From Alitabrizicola rongguiensis (GTDB taxonomy: Bacteria; Pseudomonadota; Alphaproteobacteria; Rhodobacterales; Rhodobacteraceae): DNA of 64,000 nt. The DNA is taken from the NCBI RefSeq assembly GCF_021491355.1, contig NZ_JAKENF010000001.1:1-64000 (forward strand), written 5' to 3'. Shown here piece after piece: positions 62,901 through 64,000 of the stretch (within the stretch, counting starts at the first letter, position 1; each line of letters begins with the position of its first letter). The notes beneath the pieces are model-generated. The model did not search any database. It was not told the DNA's origin and saw only the letters and a list, made by a program, of their open reading frames with translations. The translations under genes and the position numbers were made by a program.

Positions 62901-64000
62901 ATGCTCGACCTCACCTATACCGCGCCTACGCCCAAGGTCATTTCCGGGGCCAAGCACGACTGGGAACTGGTGATCGGGATGGAGATCCACGCCCAGGTCT
63001 CGTCGAATGCCAAACTCTTCTCTGGCGCCTCGACCGCCTTCGGGGCGGAACCGAACTCCAACGTGGCATTCGTCGACGCCGCGATGCCGGGGATGCTGCC
63101 GGTCATCAACGAATTCTGCGTGGAACAGGCGGTGCGCACCGGTCTTGGCCTGAAGGCGGTCATCAACCTGACCTCGGCCTTCGACCGGAAGAACTATTTC
63201 TACCCCGACCTGCCGCAGGGCTACCAGATCAGCCAGCTTTACCACCCGATCGTCGGCGAGGGCGAAGTGCTGGTCGAGATGGGGCCGGGCGTGGCCCGCC
63301 GCGTCAGGATCGAGCGCATCCATCTGGAGCAGGACGCGGGCAAGTCGATCCATGACATGGACCCGACCCTGTCCTTCGTCGACTTCAACCGCACGGGTGT
63401 CGCGCTGATGGAGATCGTCAGCCGCCCCGACATCCGTGGCCCCGAAGAGGCGGCGGCCTATGTGACCAAGCTGCGCCAGATCCTGCGCTACTTGGGCACC
63501 TGCGACGGCAACATGCAGAACGGCAACCTCCGCGCTGACGTGAACGTCTCGGTCTGCCGGCCGGGTCAGTATGAGAAGTATCAGCAAACGCAGGATTTCT
63601 CGCATCTCGGCACGCGCTGCGAGATCAAGAACATGAACTCGATGCGGTTCATCCAGCAGGCGATCGAATACGAAGCGCGCCGCCAGATCGCGATTCTGGA
63701 GGATGGCGGCGAGGTGGTGCAGGAAACCCGCCTTTACGACCCCGACAAGGGCGAAACGCGCTCGATGCGGTCCAAGGAAGAGGCGCATGACTATCGCTAC
63801 TTCCCCGACCCCGACCTGCTGCCGCTCGAGATCGAACAGGCCTGGGTCGACCATATCCGCGAGACGATGCCGGAACTGCCGGACGCCAAGAAGGCACGCT
63901 TCATGGGCGATTTCGGGCTGACCGATTATGACGCCAACGTGCTGACCGCAGAACTCGACGCGGCAGCCTTCTTCGAAGCAGTGGCACAGGGTCGCGACGG
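62901..64000 (+). CDS. gatB: Aspartyl/glutamyl-tRNA amidotransferase subunit B, 3' end outside the window
   Basis: The first 366 codons of GatB, which with GatA and GatC converts Glu-tRNA(Gln) or Asp-tRNA(Asn) to the amide form. Typical segments are [51 protein letters not shown] and [21 protein letters not shown] lies ahead of the ATG. The frame runs open to the right edge; a full protein would be about 500 residues. Nothing else was recognised in the 214-bp gap before it. Confidence 0.97.
   Translation, partial: MLDLTYTAPTPKVISGAKHDWELVIGMEIHAQVSSNAKLFSGASTAFGAEPNSNVAFVDAAMPGMLPVINEFCVEQAVRTGLGLKAVINLTSAFDRKNYFYPDLPQGYQISQLYHPIVGEGEVLVEMGPGVARRVRIERIHLEQDAGKSIHDMDPTLSFVDFNRTGVALMEIVSRPDIRGPEEAAAYVTKLRQILRYLGTCDGNMQNGNLRADVNVSVCRPGQYEKYQQTQDFSHLGTRCEIKNMNSMRFIQQAIEYEARRQIAILEDGGEVVQETRLYDPDKGETRSMRSKEEAHDYRYFPDPDLLPLEIEQAWVDHIRETMPELPDAKKARFMGDFGLTDYDANVLTAELDAAAFFEAVAQGRD

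Noticed and set aside
1-64000. CRISPR arrays, tRNA/rRNA genes, intact insertion sequences or prophage
   Set aside because: No regularly spaced identical repeats, cloverleaf-like tRNA sequences, transposase or integrase genes, or phage structural genes were seen on either strand.

Overview
The window is a high-GC, gene-dense chromosomal segment whose gene content and codon use point to an alphaproteobacterium, most probably Rhodobacteraceae. Supporting features are fused pntA plus pntB, a DUF3422 membrane protein, a DUF2256 zinc-ribbon miniprotein, MocE/MocD-type oxidation genes, many ABC uptake systems and tight ATGA-type gene overlaps. No rRNA, tRNA, CRISPR array, prophage or intact insertion sequence was recognised. 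About 57 protein genes are supported, two of them cut by the window edges.

Layout: (1) 0-2.7 kb, an ALDH7-type semialdehyde dehydrogenase divergent from a LysR regulator. (2) 2.7-11.3 kb, catabolic cluster A: a MocR-type PLP regulator divergent from a MocA-like dehydrogenase, an IolE/MocC-type inosose dehydratase, a CUT2 sugar/polyol ABC importer in binding protein-permease-ATPase order, a ChbG-type deacetylase and a second MocA-like dehydrogenase. (3) 11.6-17.1 kb, a three-gene operon of an SbmA-like ABC protein, a GH3 glucosidase and a GH144-like enzyme, probably for a beta-1,2-glucan. (4) 17.1-28.0 kb, a divergent pair of operons: nitrilase, VOC, aldo/keto reductase, FAD oxidase and ArgE-like deacylase on one strand, and a complete Dpp/Opp-type importer on the other. 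(5) 28.0-41.1 kb, mostly housekeeping or stand-alone genes: DUF3422, transhydrogenase, a small methyltransferase, a PEBP protein, AraC with kynureninase and tryptophan dioxygenase, an L,D-transpeptidase, a TetR-MATE pair with two clear operators, and a chimeric DUF3052 gene with an AT-rich foreign C-terminal half. (6) 41.2-53.8 kb, catabolic cluster B: an 11-gene operon under a divergent LacI regulator. It encodes a Tat-exported binding protein, two permeases, two different ATPases, a MocA-like dehydrogenase, a TIM-barrel isomerase, a DUF4432 epimerase-like protein, a MocD-type diiron oxygenase, a MocE-type Rieske ferredoxin and a diverged PanB-like protein. (7) 54.1-64 kb: a class I amidotransferase peptidase, malate synthase G, an ArsR regulator with three tandem SRPBCC genes, DUF2256, aminopeptidase N, an SLT lipoprotein and the start of gatB.

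The most interesting points are these. Clusters A and B together hold homologues of most of the rhizopine moc set (R, A, B, C, D, E). The two cluster B ATPases carry complementary motif defects that would leave one good and one degenerate ATP site. The PanB-like protein has lost expected metal and substrate residues and sits beside a predicted demethylating oxygenase. The GH3/GH144/ABC operon looks like a cytoplasmic glucan-salvage unit. The DUF3052 fusion at 39.9-41.1 kb carries a nuclease-like foreign half. All three ABC binding-protein genes are followed by strong hairpins before the next gene.
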